NCBI RefSeq assembly: GCF_020217425.1
Contig: NZ_CP084090.1
Location: forward strand, 930,001 to 994,000
Direction of reading: 5' to 3'
Source: Halomicrobium urmianum
Lineage (GTDB): Archaea; Halobacteriota; Halobacteria; Halobacteriales; Haloarculaceae
Length of the DNA: 64,000 bases
Below are positions 1 to 8,788 of the stretch, in pieces (position 1 is the stretch's first letter; the number at the start of each line of letters is the position of its first letter). The notes under the pieces are model-generated. The model was given only the letters and a program-made list of their open reading frames with translations. It ran no database searches and had not been told where the DNA came from. A program made the position numbers and the translations under genes.

Positions 1-649
1 CCATCGAGGGCTTGGTGGGGTCTGTGGCGGTTGTAGTAATGCATAAATCGTTAAAGCCACTCGCGGACGCTCGCCCGTCTGACCACCCACGAGGTGTGAA
101 AGCGGTCGATCCGCATTTTGAGGGTGTGAAACCATCTTTCGACGAGGTTTCGCTTGGTATAGTTGACTTGGCCGCTTAATCCTAATCGAGCAAGGGCAGT
201 CCGGTAGCCGAATTGATCGACGAGAAACTCAGCCACTGAGAGATCGTGTTTCTCACGGAGTCCAGCGAGGAACGCCGCCGCCGGATATCAGTGCCGTGTC
301 GACCAAATAACGCGACGTCGAGGAGCAGCTTTGTCTCAGTATCTATTGCAGCGTATAACCAAGGCCACTCGCCGTTTATCTTGACAGCGGTTTCGTCGAC
401 GACGACCCGCGACAACTGCGCCGTCGACAGGTCGCAATCGCTGTCAGCCAGCCGATGCACCCAGTTCCACACCGCTCCATGCAACCGTTCAATGCCTAAT
501 TCCGCGAGAATCGTTGTTGTATCTCTAAGTGAACAACCGGTTTCGTGGAGGCGGACAGCGTACGCCCTGACGGGCGTCGCCGTCCACTCGTTCTCCCAAG
601 ATTCTTCTAAATCCGCCTCACAGCTCTCGCTGAGCAGGTCTGCGAGCAT
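1..649 (-). pseudogene. IS6-family DDE transposase pseudogene (frameshift plus stop codon)
   Basis: The first part (649 down to about 285) has the N-terminal helix-turn-helix region (GCSLRDTTTILAELG) and the first catalytic Asp in VVDETAVKING. Near base 285 the frame breaks after GRHGTD. Reading resumes in another frame as PAAAFLAGLREKHDLSVAEF and then VDQFGYRTALARLG, which carries the second Asp. A TAA replaces what looks like a CAA codon at bases 51-53 (EWL*RFMHYYNRHRPHQ). Two independent lesions make an active enzyme unlikely. The C-terminus continues off the window. Confidence 0.88.
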
Positions 650-686
650 CTAACCAATTCACTCAACGACCTGCTCGTTCCTCAAA

Positions 687-707
687 CTGACTCAACTAGA
701 CAGTGCC
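687..707 (-). repeat. Terminal inverted repeat of the IS6 element
   Basis: Bases 687-707 read on the minus strand begin GGCACTGTCTAG. The position, 38 bases upstream of the transposase start, fits the 5' terminal repeat of an IS6-family element. The partner repeat is outside the window, so pairing cannot be tested here. Confidence 0.6.
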
Positions 708-747
708 TCCAAGACATTTTCTCCAAACAACCAAAATACAAAACCCT

Positions 748-756
748 CTTCTTATA
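748..756 (+). promoter_or_regulatory. TATA element for the FkbM gene
   Basis: The AT-rich string CTTCTTATA lies about 27 bases before the ATG at 782. That is the distance expected for a leaderless haloarchaeal transcript. It supports 782 rather than the upstream in-frame ATG at 758 as the start. Confidence 0.45.
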
Positions 757-781
757 CATGTGTCTGTCAGTACTCTCAAGC

Positions 782-1639
782 ATGGAATCAATCCCGACAA
801 TTAGCCATCTACTCCAGCAGGCTCGTAATCAACTATATAGAGGCTGGGTTCAGCGGGCGGTTCGATGGCTAGGACTCAATGAGTATTTATCTGACTCATA
901 CTGGTGGCTGGTATTCTTTCTTGCAGACGATGCCCAAACACACTCCATAGCAGAGGAGACTGTGACATTTCGCACGGAGACGTTTCCCGAGTTCATGAGG
1001 TTTCGAGATCTGGCAGGTGAGGAGACGGTTCTTGAAGACCTATTAAATAAGCTGGAACCTATGGATGTGTTTTACGATATCGGTGCTAATGTTGGAACGT
1101 ACATGTGCTTCGTATCGTCTAAATTGAAGACGGGCAACGTGGTCGGTTTTGAGCCTGAACCCGAAAACGCAGTACGGCTTCGGGAAAATCTCGCTCAAAA
1201 TGAGCTTGAGGCCCAGGTCTTCGAAGTCGCACTCTCGGATACAGACGGCACAATTGAGTTAGCGCTGACTGGCGAGAATGCAGGTGAAGGTGAACACGCC
1301 ATAGCAACAGAGGAGCACCAAGAAACGAGAGAAGTGCAAACGGCAAAAGGAGATACATTTGTCCAAAGCCACGAGATACCAGTACCGAGTGTTGTCAAGA
1401 TTGACGTTGAAGGTGCTGAACTTTCGGTTCTTGAAGGAATGCAGCAGACACTGCAGAATCACTGTCGCCTCGTGTATCTAGAAATACACCCAGACAAGAT
1501 TGAGGATTACGGTGGGACACCGGCGGATGCATGTACACTACTTGAAGACATCGGATTCGAGATAGAAAAGTTAGAACAACGGGGTAGACAGTATTTTATA
1601 CTGGCAGAGAATAACATAGATAGGCAGCATCCTATATAG
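782..1639 (+). CDS. FkbM-family SAM-dependent methyltransferase
   Basis: A class I methyltransferase of 285 residues, probably O-methylating a sugar in a surface glycan. Motif I is VFYDIGANVGTY (about residues 97-108), followed by VVGFEPEPENAVRLREN, the acidic SAM-ribose loop. The FkbM hallmark VVKIDVEGAELSVLEG is near residue 205. The start at 782 is chosen because a TATA-like CTTATA lies about 27 bases upstream; an alternative ATG at 758 would overlap that element. The gene is AT-rich relative to the core of this genome and is followed 40 bases later by a flippase. FkbM enzymes are common in S-layer N-glycan clusters (for example AglP), but the acceptor here is not predictable. Confidence 0.88.
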   Translation: MESIPTISHLLQQARNQLYRGWVQRAVRWLGLNEYLSDSYWWLVFFLADDAQTHSIAEETVTFRTETFPEFMRFRDLAGEETVLEDLLNKLEPMDVFYDIGANVGTYMCFVSSKLKTGNVVGFEPEPENAVRLRENLAQNELEAQVFEVALSDTDGTIELALTGENAGEGEHAIATEEHQETREVQTAKGDTFVQSHEIPVPSVVKIDVEGAELSVLEGMQQTLQNHCRLVYLEIHPDKIEDYGGTPADACTLLEDIGFEIEKLEQRGRQYFILAENNIDRQHPI

Positions 1640-1679
1640 AGAATGAAATCTCTAGTGAACCAAAGGAATTACAGTACTC

Positions 1680-3188
1680 ATGTCTAGTATACTCCGGGGA
1701 TTTCTATCTATTCTTGGCGCCAAAATCACCTCTCTTCTACTAAGTTTGTTAATAACTCCGATACTCGTTAGAATACTTGGTAGTAGTCGCTATGGAGACT
1801 ATGCCTTCATCCTTTCAGTTCTCGGGATAACAATGATTCTTGTCAATACGGGTATCTTTGATGGGGTGCGGAAGTACATGGCAGAAGATCGGGGTGAAAA
1901 AGACTGGAAAGAACGCGTATTCGGCTTTTACTCCCGGATAGCAGTCATTTTAGCAGCCATAGCTTCAATTGGATACGGTCTACTTTCTCAGTCACCTTTG
2001 ATCTCAACTATCTTCGGAGATGAGTTCAGAGTCTACCTGTACCTGCTTGCGGGATTAATTATCGCACGTCAGATGTACTCATTGGCGCGCGGAGGGTTGA
2101 TGGGAATAGGACTAGAAAGCCGAAGCGAACCACTTGCAATTTTGAAAAAAGTATTATTTGGAGTATTTGGAATATCTTTAGCGTATCTCGGTTACGGCGT
2201 TACTGCCGTTCTTCTGGGACATATCATTGCGAGTTCCATAGTTGCATTTGTAGCTCTATTAATTCTATCAAAAAGATTAGATCTTAGTAAAGCATTCACC
2301 CACATTCCCTCAACATTTCCTCGAAGAGAGCTATTCGAATACAACGGGATGAGCGTCGTTTTGATTCTTCTAACTGCATCATTGTACCATACAGATATTC
2401 TCTTACTCCGGTCATTATCCGGCAGTCAACAGACCGGATACTACAAAGCGGCGCTTGTTGTTGCTGAATTTCTATGGTTCGCACCGAACGCACTTCAAAC
2501 TGTGCTTCTCCACTCCTCTTCTGAACTGTGGTCTGCTGGCAGGACCGATCGGATATCAAAACTCGTATCCAGAACGGTGAGGTACAACTTTTCACTCTCA
2601 CTGTTGCTCGGACTCGGACTTGCAGCACTTGCCCACGATTTTATTCCGATCTATTTCGGTTCAGAGTTTGAATCTGCAATCAAACCACTTCTAATCCTAT
2701 TACCTGGGGCTTTTGGATTCGCCCTCTCTCGACCTATCTTTGCTGTTGGCCAAGGAAAAGGTGACCTTGGCCGCTTGATTGCCGCAACTGGGACAGCGGC
2801 GGTACTGAATTTGATATTGAATCTATTTTTGATCCCCCGCTATGGGATGATTGGAGCCGCAGCTGCTACCAGTACGAGTTATGGTTCGATGTTATTTTTA
2901 CACATATTTGTAGCACGAAGAATAGGATTCAATCCAGTAAAAGATATTAGAATAATAAAGAGTATTGCTGTTGGCATTCTTGCTATGCCAGTCATCTTTG
3001 GAGCGGCCACAGTAATCGATTCAGCATTACTTTCGCTGTTGATCGTTCCGCCAATGGGATTTGCAATCTACGCTATGTTTACAGTTAAACTCGGCGTGGT
3101 TCCACCAGACGAGCTAATTCCTATAGTTAATCAATTACCGGATCCTATTTCATCGCGCGTGCATAAGATAATAGTGTATCTAGAATGA
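1680..3188 (+). CDS. Wzx/PST-type flippase for lipid-linked oligosaccharide
   Basis: A 502-residue polytopic membrane protein of the MOP superfamily with roughly 12-14 hydrophobic segments. The N-terminus GFLSILGAKITSLLLSLLITPILVRILGSSRYGDYAF is the typical first two helices of O-antigen/teichoic-acid-type flippases. The C-terminal half has the usual GAAAATSTSYG loop before helix 11. Such proteins translocate lipid-linked glycans across the membrane; AglR is the functional analogue in Haloferax volcanii, although I cannot assign orthology. It shares direction with the FkbM gene upstream and converges on the GT4 gene downstream. Composition is AT-rich. Confidence 0.88.
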   Translation: MSSILRGFLSILGAKITSLLLSLLITPILVRILGSSRYGDYAFILSVLGITMILVNTGIFDGVRKYMAEDRGEKDWKERVFGFYSRIAVILAAIASIGYGLLSQSPLISTIFGDEFRVYLYLLAGLIIARQMYSLARGGLMGIGLESRSEPLAILKKVLFGVFGISLAYLGYGVTAVLLGHIIASSIVAFVALLILSKRLDLSKAFTHIPSTFPRRELFEYNGMSVVLILLTASLYHTDILLLRSLSGSQQTGYYKAALVVAEFLWFAPNALQTVLLHSSSELWSAGRTDRISKLVSRTVRYNFSLSLLLGLGLAALAHDFIPIYFGSEFESAIKPLLILLPGAFGFALSRPIFAVGQGKGDLGRLIAATGTAAVLNLILNLFLIPRYGMIGAAAATSTSYGSMLFLHIFVARRIGFNPVKDIRIIKSIAVGILAMPVIFGAATVIDSALLSLLIVPPMGFAIYAMFTVKLGVVPPDELIPIVNQLPDPISSRVHKIIVYLE

Positions 3189-3307
3189 TTTTGCGACCTA
3201 CTCTGCTGTATTCCGTATAAATGAAGAATAATATGACTAAAATATTGCTAATGAATTTGGAAATCCATTCAATATTGGTTTTGGGTCAATTATCGGAGCT
3301 TGAGCGG

Positions 3308-4519
3308 CTACAAGAGATTATGATATAATTCATCAAACTGTCTAAGTATACTATCTGATGAGTAAACCTGTACTTGGTCACCGGTATTCTTACTAAGCTT
3401 GGGGAGTATATTTTTAGAAACAGCCGAATGCACCGCACTTGCGATCTCATTAGAATCTGGTTCTACTATAATGCCAGCTCCACCTACAATTTCTTTCGTT
3501 GCACCTACGTCTGTTGTAACTATGGGCGTCCCCGTCCCGAGTGCTTCCAGAAAAACCCTACCGAAAGGCTCGTCCCAAATGCCTGGGTAAATGAATAGAT
3601 CATGGTTTGCATAGATTTCAGGAAGACATTCATTTAACACATCGCCCTCAAATGTTACATATGAGCTTAAGTTCTGTTTATTTAGATTCTTCTTAAGTGT
3701 TCCTTTGTAATCTCCGCTACCAATGATTGTGAGTTCAAAATCATACTCTCCCCATTCCTGAAGGCGTGAAATAATCCCTGGGAATTGATGAACGCCCTTA
3801 TGTCTATCCAAATTCCCAACATAAATAAATTTATATGGTTCTGAGAAGTCACTTTCGTGGTCTATGCAAAATCTTTCATCAAGTATATTAGGTATTACTT
3901 GGACTCTTTCTTGAGGGAATCCAAAATCTGTATATTTCTCTTTGACGTGACTAGTTAGGGCATGGTATTTACCGATTTTATCAATGTAATCCTGCCCATT
4001 ATTGATAATATTTAGTGAGAATAGCTGGCTGATTGTCTTATAAAGATATCTATGTTTGCTATTTGAGGTACCAGTGCGTGAGATGCAGTGTAAACATTTT
4101 GGATTAGATCTCTTCTTGCATTCGTTTTCCCCCATATAGAGTAAATCATTCTTTGGACATATACCACCGTATGCGTTTAGAGTTACAACTGTATTGACAC
4201 CTAGTTTCTCACCAATCCGGCCAATCGATGGAATAAATGACATCGGATAGCTATGGACAATATCATATTCACGGAAATCATCAATTCGTGCGATCAATTC
4301 CCTATTTAGTTGCGTTTCTGTATGAGGATGGGAACTATATCCAGATAAATACTCTAATTTGACACCTTCTTGACTATAGCTTTCCTGTGGTTTCTCTTGA
4401 CAATAGACATCAATATCGTACCCCATGCTGGCGAGACCCTGAACAATCTGTGTCGCAGAATACGCTGCCCCAGTTCCTTCACCTGACGGATACTGTGGGT
4501 GAATGAAAGCAAGTCGCAT
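3308..4519 (-). CDS. GT4-family glycosyltransferase with a four-cysteine insert
   Basis: A 403-residue GT-B fold enzyme predicted to use an NDP-sugar at the cytoplasmic membrane face. The N-terminal acceptor domain begins MRLAFIHPQYPSGEGTGAAYSATQ. The C-terminal donor domain shows FIYVGNLDRHKGVHQFP and the E-x7-E-type motif EPFGRVFLEALGTGTPIVTTDVG. Between them is a cysteine-rich stretch (CPKNDLLYMGENEC, then CLHC, about residues 138-160) that resembles a small metal-binding insert seen in some GT4 proteins. It is AT-rich, converges on the flippase and diverges from the sulfatase-fold gene at 4706. Confidence 0.87.
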   Translation of the reverse strand: MRLAFIHPQYPSGEGTGAAYSATQIVQGLASMGYDIDVYCQEKPQESYSQEGVKLEYLSGYSSHPHTETQLNRELIARIDDFREYDIVHSYPMSFIPSIGRIGEKLGVNTVVTLNAYGGICPKNDLLYMGENECKKRSNPKCLHCISRTGTSNSKHRYLYKTISQLFSLNIINNGQDYIDKIGKYHALTSHVKEKYTDFGFPQERVQVIPNILDERFCIDHESDFSEPYKFIYVGNLDRHKGVHQFPGIISRLQEWGEYDFELTIIGSGDYKGTLKKNLNKQNLSSYVTFEGDVLNECLPEIYANHDLFIYPGIWDEPFGRVFLEALGTGTPIVTTDVGATKEIVGGAGIIVEPDSNEIASAVHSAVSKNILPKLSKNTGDQVQVYSSDSILRQFDELYHNLL

Positions 4520-4705
4520 TGAGTACCCTCAATTGGGTACCTTTCTGTATGAGGCTTTCTGTCTGCTGTGCCCCTCTATAGTTGAGAATGTTATGCCCTA
4601 ACCAACCCACGTCTTAGGTTTTGATATAACTCTCTACTAATCATAGATAATTCGCTTCTGTCCTTATCACGATATTCATATTACTGAAGCCTCGAATACC
4701 AATCC

Positions 4706-6145
4706 ATGACCGATACGAATGTATTGCTTATAGTACTGGATGCTGTCCGCGCGGACCACCTATCTTGTTACGGCTATGAACATGAGACAACCCCGGCGAT
4801 AGACCGCCTCGCGGCTAATGGCGTACGATTTGAGCATGCATTTTCAACGTCCAACTGGACTGGAGCTGCACATGGTTCATTATTCACTGGTTATCTACCA
4901 TCCAAATCTGGAATCTATGGAGATTCTCAAAAATTACCAGAGGATATACCAACGCTCGCTGAATTACTTTCCGAGGCAGGATATCGTACCTTCGCAACGA
5001 GTGCAGGCGCCCACATTCGGAGCGACCGCGGCTATGACAGAGGATTCGATAAATTCCATGAAACATTCCGAATTCGCCCAAATCACCACTATCTCCGGCA
5101 GTTCATCAAGAATTCAGCGCTTCGTAAACAGACCTGGCAGACTCTCGTTCATGGACATGACAACTACACAACATTTAAGTTTGAAAATCTGAAAGAATGG
5201 ATAAAGAGTAGTGAAGATCCATTTTTTGCTTTCATCAACTGCAAAACAGCACACCATCGGTATAATCCGCCCCGGCCATACAAATCAATGTTCGGCCCTG
5301 ATGTTAATCGTCCCCGCTGGGAGTTTGCAGAGTTACTTCAAAGGCGGTTAGGGAAGGAACCGCAGTCGGTTGACGGATTCGACATGGATCGGCTTACAGC
5401 AATGTCACGCCAGTATCCAGTTATAGCTGATGAATTCAATCCAAGTGACAATGAATGGGAAATCATCAAGACTTGGTATGACGGTGCGATTCGGTACATG
5501 GACGATCAACTTGCCGACCTATTGTCGTTCTTACGTTCGGCAGGTAAAATGGACGATACACTCGTCATTGTCACGGCGGACCATGGCGACTTATTCGGTG
5601 AACACGATTTAGAAAAACACCAGTATTCCTTACTTGATAAACTCCTCCACATTCCCCTAGTCATGAGCCCCCCTAGTGATAGAAGGGAAACTATCTCAAA
5701 TATGGTTTCATTCGTCGATCTCTTTCCGACAATTCTTGACATAACAAATGCGGAAGTACCCGACCGTCCCAATGCAACGACACTCACGCCGCTTACTGAT
5801 CGGGTCTTTCATGACTATCTCTTCGCTGAAGTTGGTCGGAAGTCGCCAGAGCCGGTTCAGCGAGCTTATCCAAGCTTTACTGAGTCTGAGTATAACGGGC
5901 CAGTTCAATCTATTCGGGATAAACGGTATAAACTCGTTCGTAGCCCTAATAGTATTAGACGTCTCTGTGACTGGAGGCAGGATCCAAAAGAGACGTCTGA
6001 TCTTTCTGACGAACTATCAACAGTCCGCGAGCGGCTCGAGCAAGAACTTGAAGAGTCGGTTAAATCTATGGATGATTCTATCCTTAATGATGACATAGAT
6101 GATGATAGGCTCAAACAACATCTGAAAGATCTTGGGTACCGTTAA
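4706..6145 (+). CDS. Sulfatase-fold (alkaline phosphatase superfamily) protein, non-formylglycine type
   Basis: A 479-residue protein with a sulfatase-like N-terminal domain: VLLIVLDAVRADHLSCYGY (first metal ligand Asp12) and later VIVTADHGDLFGEH and LLDKLLHIPLVM. The nucleophile position carries Thr52 in the sequence NWTGAAHGSLFTG. Classical sulfatases have Cys or Ser in a C/S-x-P-x-R motif that becomes formylglycine, so a classical hydrolytic sulfatase is unlikely. Thr at this position is known in phosphoethanolamine/phosphoglycerol transferases and phosphodiesterases of the superfamily. No transmembrane helices or signal peptide are visible, so it probably acts in the cytoplasm. Context suggests a role in glycan tailoring (inference). 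Confidence 0.82.
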   Translation: MTDTNVLLIVLDAVRADHLSCYGYEHETTPAIDRLAANGVRFEHAFSTSNWTGAAHGSLFTGYLPSKSGIYGDSQKLPEDIPTLAELLSEAGYRTFATSAGAHIRSDRGYDRGFDKFHETFRIRPNHHYLRQFIKNSALRKQTWQTLVHGHDNYTTFKFENLKEWIKSSEDPFFAFINCKTAHHRYNPPRPYKSMFGPDVNRPRWEFAELLQRRLGKEPQSVDGFDMDRLTAMSRQYPVIADEFNPSDNEWEIIKTWYDGAIRYMDDQLADLLSFLRSAGKMDDTLVIVTADHGDLFGEHDLEKHQYSLLDKLLHIPLVMSPPSDRRETISNMVSFVDLFPTILDITNAEVPDRPNATTLTPLTDRVFHDYLFAEVGRKSPEPVQRAYPSFTESEYNGPVQSIRDKRYKLVRSPNSIRRLCDWRQDPKETSDLSDELSTVRERLEQELEESVKSMDDSILNDDIDDDRLKQHLKDLGYR

Positions 6146-6332
6146 GAAACTGAATCATTTTTGTGGGTCCATAATACTCCCTGTCCTTAAAGTGACATTA
6201 CAGCATAACTTCTTATTCGGTGACAAGTATGGAGATTATAACGCTGCTGAAGGGGAAACCATTGGATTCTACAAGGCTATAGTTATTTGCTCTTGTTTAC
6301 ACCTTATGTCATGATAGTAGAAATAAATCGCC

Positions 6333-7547
6333 CTATTTCTCATCTGGATAGAGCTGAGCGTACCCGAGTATTATCGCAGGAACAACGGAAGTAATGGCCA
6401 AACCAAAAATGCTAATGCCACTAAATGTGTGGATAACCATCCCTGCTATAACTAGGGCGTATTCAGTTGCATCTGAATTGTCTTTTATATTCGGAACTAT
6501 ACACGATATGGACCTAAGATGAATGTATAAATAAAGGACACCTCCAATGATTCCAGTAGCAGCGAACATTCGGATATAGCTGGTATGTGGCCCCATTCCT
6601 TTCAAAAATGAGGGGGCAAGATAAGGTCTCATGGCATCGGGTACGTTTCCGATTCCCCATCCGATAAGGGGTCGATCCAGAAACGCGTGATATGCTGCAG
6701 TCCAAAGTTCAACACGATTGTTGAAGTCAATACTCTGGATCAATTCTGGGCCAGGGATAATGCCGAATTTGATAAGGACAATAGTTGGCGCAGACACTAG
6801 GCCAAGGTAGGTTGTGATGTGCAAGGTCTCTTGACCCGCTATACAATAAATCCCTACGACTGTAACACCGGCTATTAGAGCAAGTATGGCTGCGCGACTC
6901 TGAGAAAAATAGACTCCTGAAGAATTTATAATAAAAAGCAACAAGGATAAGATGGATCTGTCGAAAAAGTACTCCCACATTGCTGCTAGTGCACCGAAGA
7001 CAGCTATAGCTCCCATGGCATTCGGGTTGTCAAAAATTGACATGAGTCCGTAAAGCGGGATGGGAAAACCTGGGGGTTTTGAGTGGTGATATGCGTGAAT
7101 TGGGCCAAACGGTCCGAGGACTATTGCTGGAAGTCCAATGAGAGTGGAAACTGCAGTTAGACGTGACAGAACCCCATAATAATTATACTTAGGTACTACT
7201 ACAGGTATTAAAAATAAATTAATTACTGATATTGGTATAAAGACAAGAAGTCGAAGGATAGATGCAGTTGATGGTAACAAGAGAACTCCAAGTATAAAAA
7301 TAAAACACAACGTAATTAGTGTAATCACGGCCAACCGATCGCCCTTGATTTCCGGTCTATTAAACAGAATGAAAGAAAGAGTGAGTACGACATATCCGAT
7401 TATTGCCAGAATATAACTTGTCCATCGTCCAATACCTGATTCTGTGAGTAGTAGAAGTAAGACAAATGTCCAGAGCGCGAATTGATCAAAAGACCAGTGA
7501 CCTAAAATATTGATCCGATTGAGATTGGGTTGACTATTTGTACTCAA
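6333..7547 (-). CDS. O-antigen ligase/polymerase-like (Wzy/WaaL type) membrane protein
   Basis: A 404-residue membrane protein with about 11 hydrophobic helices. The Wzy_C-type signature is present: SQSRAAILALIAG, then NNRVELWTAAYHAFLDRPLIGWGIGNVPDAM (about residues 280-310), followed by a loop with PHTSYIRMFAATGIIGG. Members of this family join lipid-linked glycans to an acceptor or polymerise them outside the membrane. In archaea the exact reaction is usually unknown. The gene is AT-rich, converges with the sulfatase-fold gene and diverges from the GT4 gene at 7688. Confidence 0.83.
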   Translation of the reverse strand: MSTNSQPNLNRINILGHWSFDQFALWTFVLLLLLTESGIGRWTSYILAIIGYVVLTLSFILFNRPEIKGDRLAVITLITLCFIFILGVLLLPSTASILRLLVFIPISVINLFLIPVVVPKYNYYGVLSRLTAVSTLIGLPAIVLGPFGPIHAYHHSKPPGFPIPLYGLMSIFDNPNAMGAIAVFGALAAMWEYFFDRSILSLLLFIINSSGVYFSQSRAAILALIAGVTVVGIYCIAGQETLHITTYLGLVSAPTIVLIKFGIIPGPELIQSIDFNNRVELWTAAYHAFLDRPLIGWGIGNVPDAMRPYLAPSFLKGMGPHTSYIRMFAATGIIGGVLYLYIHLRSISCIVPNIKDNSDATEYALVIAGMVIHTFSGISIFGLAITSVVPAIILGYAQLYPDEK

Positions 7548-7687
7548 GTCAGTCTGAATCGGGTATTATAGGGGCATAGTCTTTTCGGGTTCTGTACCTG
7601 TGGCAGATTCCCTTTAAGATGGTTTTATATACCCGGTAGCAAGCGCTACCGAAGTCGTTATATCATGTGTTTTGGTTATGACCAGTC

Positions 7688-8788
7688 GTGACTCGTGCAG
7701 CGATATTAGTGAATGAAATCACGTCTACTTCAATTCCAGTTGAGATAGCAACTAAAGTCCACTTAGACACCAGTATAGATGTTGTGCTAGTTTCATACTA
7801 TGATAATTCAATTGATGACTTAGATCCCGATGTTAGGCAATTGGATGTGCCTATGGTGAAACTGGGCGCCAAATCACGTCTTGATTTTAAATCCTATTGG
7901 GATCTTCGCCAGCTCTGTTCAAAGAATGTGGATATATTACATACTCACCACAACTCAACTGGATCTCTTGGAAGGATGGCAATACTTGGCACTGGTACCA
8001 AAATAATCAACACCGAGCATAATGATCATAGATTCTTCTCCCATTTACAAAAGGCAACTAATTCAATTAGCTATCCCATTGTAGACACTATGGTTTATAA
8101 CTCGCAAAATACAAAGACATCAACAGGACTATACGAAAAGATATTATCGGTGCAATCAAAGAGTGAAGTCATATACAACGGCATTGATATTGGTCGAATA
8201 GATGATGCTAGAAAATCGCCAGTTGAGGTCCCCGATGGTCCAGTAATAACTACCGTTGGAAGACTAGTTGAGCAAAAAAATCACAAAACGCTACTACAGG
8301 CTTTTAAACTGATTGTAAATCAATATCCTGAAACTACACTCCTCATTGTTGGAGATGGTCCCTTATATGACGAACTCCGATCGTTGTCAAACGAACTTGG
8401 AATACAGGACTCAGTAGTTTTCACGGGTTATCTCCCACGCCGTGAAGATGTCTATAATGTATTAAAGAATTCTACTATCGGAGTTTTTCCGTCTTGGTAT
8501 GAAGGATTTTGTGTTGCAGCAGTTGAAGCGATGGCAACTGGTCTTCCCGTGGTAGTCAGCGATCTCGATGTACTCCATGAAGTCGTCGGAGATCCAGCTA
8601 TATTTGCCGATCCAAGCGATCCAGTCTCTTTTGAAATAGCGATCAAAGATCTACTACAGAGTCCCGAAAGAAGAGAAAGATTAGGTAGAAAAGCTAAGGA
8701 CAGAGCTCGCTCTACTTTCTCACTCGAGGACACCGTCCGTGAATATTATAGTGTCTATAGAGAGATGGCTGAAACGTCGAACCAATGA
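7688..8788 (+). CDS. GT4-family glycosyltransferase
   Basis: A 366-residue GT-B enzyme. The donor domain is clear: ITTVGRLVEQKNHKTLLQAFKLI, LLIVGDGPLYDELRSL, VVFTGYLPRREDVYNVL and SWYEGFCVAAVEAMATGLPVVVSDL. It starts at a GTG; the ATG ten bases upstream is out of frame. A short hairpin (CGGTAGC/GCTACCG, 7634-7651) follows the TATA-like string TTTTATAT and may lie in the leader. The stop codon overlaps the next start (ATGA at 8785), so it is translationally coupled to the downstream phosphatase-superfamily gene. It is AT-rich, unlike the gene it is coupled to. Confidence 0.87.
   Translation: MTRAAILVNEITSTSIPVEIATKVHLDTSIDVVLVSYYDNSIDDLDPDVRQLDVPMVKLGAKSRLDFKSYWDLRQLCSKNVDILHTHHNSTGSLGRMAILGTGTKIINTEHNDHRFFSHLQKATNSISYPIVDTMVYNSQNTKTSTGLYEKILSVQSKSEVIYNGIDIGRIDDARKSPVEVPDGPVITTVGRLVEQKNHKTLLQAFKLIVNQYPETTLLIVGDGPLYDELRSLSNELGIQDSVVFTGYLPRREDVYNVLKNSTIGVFPSWYEGFCVAAVEAMATGLPVVVSDLDVLHEVVGDPAIFADPSDPVSFEIAIKDLLQSPERRERLGRKAKDRARSTFSLEDTVREYYSVYREMAETSNQ

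Larger units (their letters stand above)
1..707 (-). mobile_element. Decayed IS6-family insertion sequence, cut by the window edge
   Basis: The element reads leftward and its 5' end is inside the window. The outer end is the inverted repeat whose minus-strand reading starts GGCACTGTCTAGTTGAGTC (ends at base 707), a terminal form I know from haloarchaeal IS6-family elements. The only gene is a broken transposase. The other end and any target duplication lie beyond base 1. It borders an AT-rich glycan cluster, a common place for IS copies in haloarchaea. Confidence 0.75.

Noticed and set aside
6132-6314. 60-codon plus-strand frame after the sulfatase-fold gene
   Set aside because: Overlaps the 3' end of that gene and reads like random AT-rich sequence between convergent genes.
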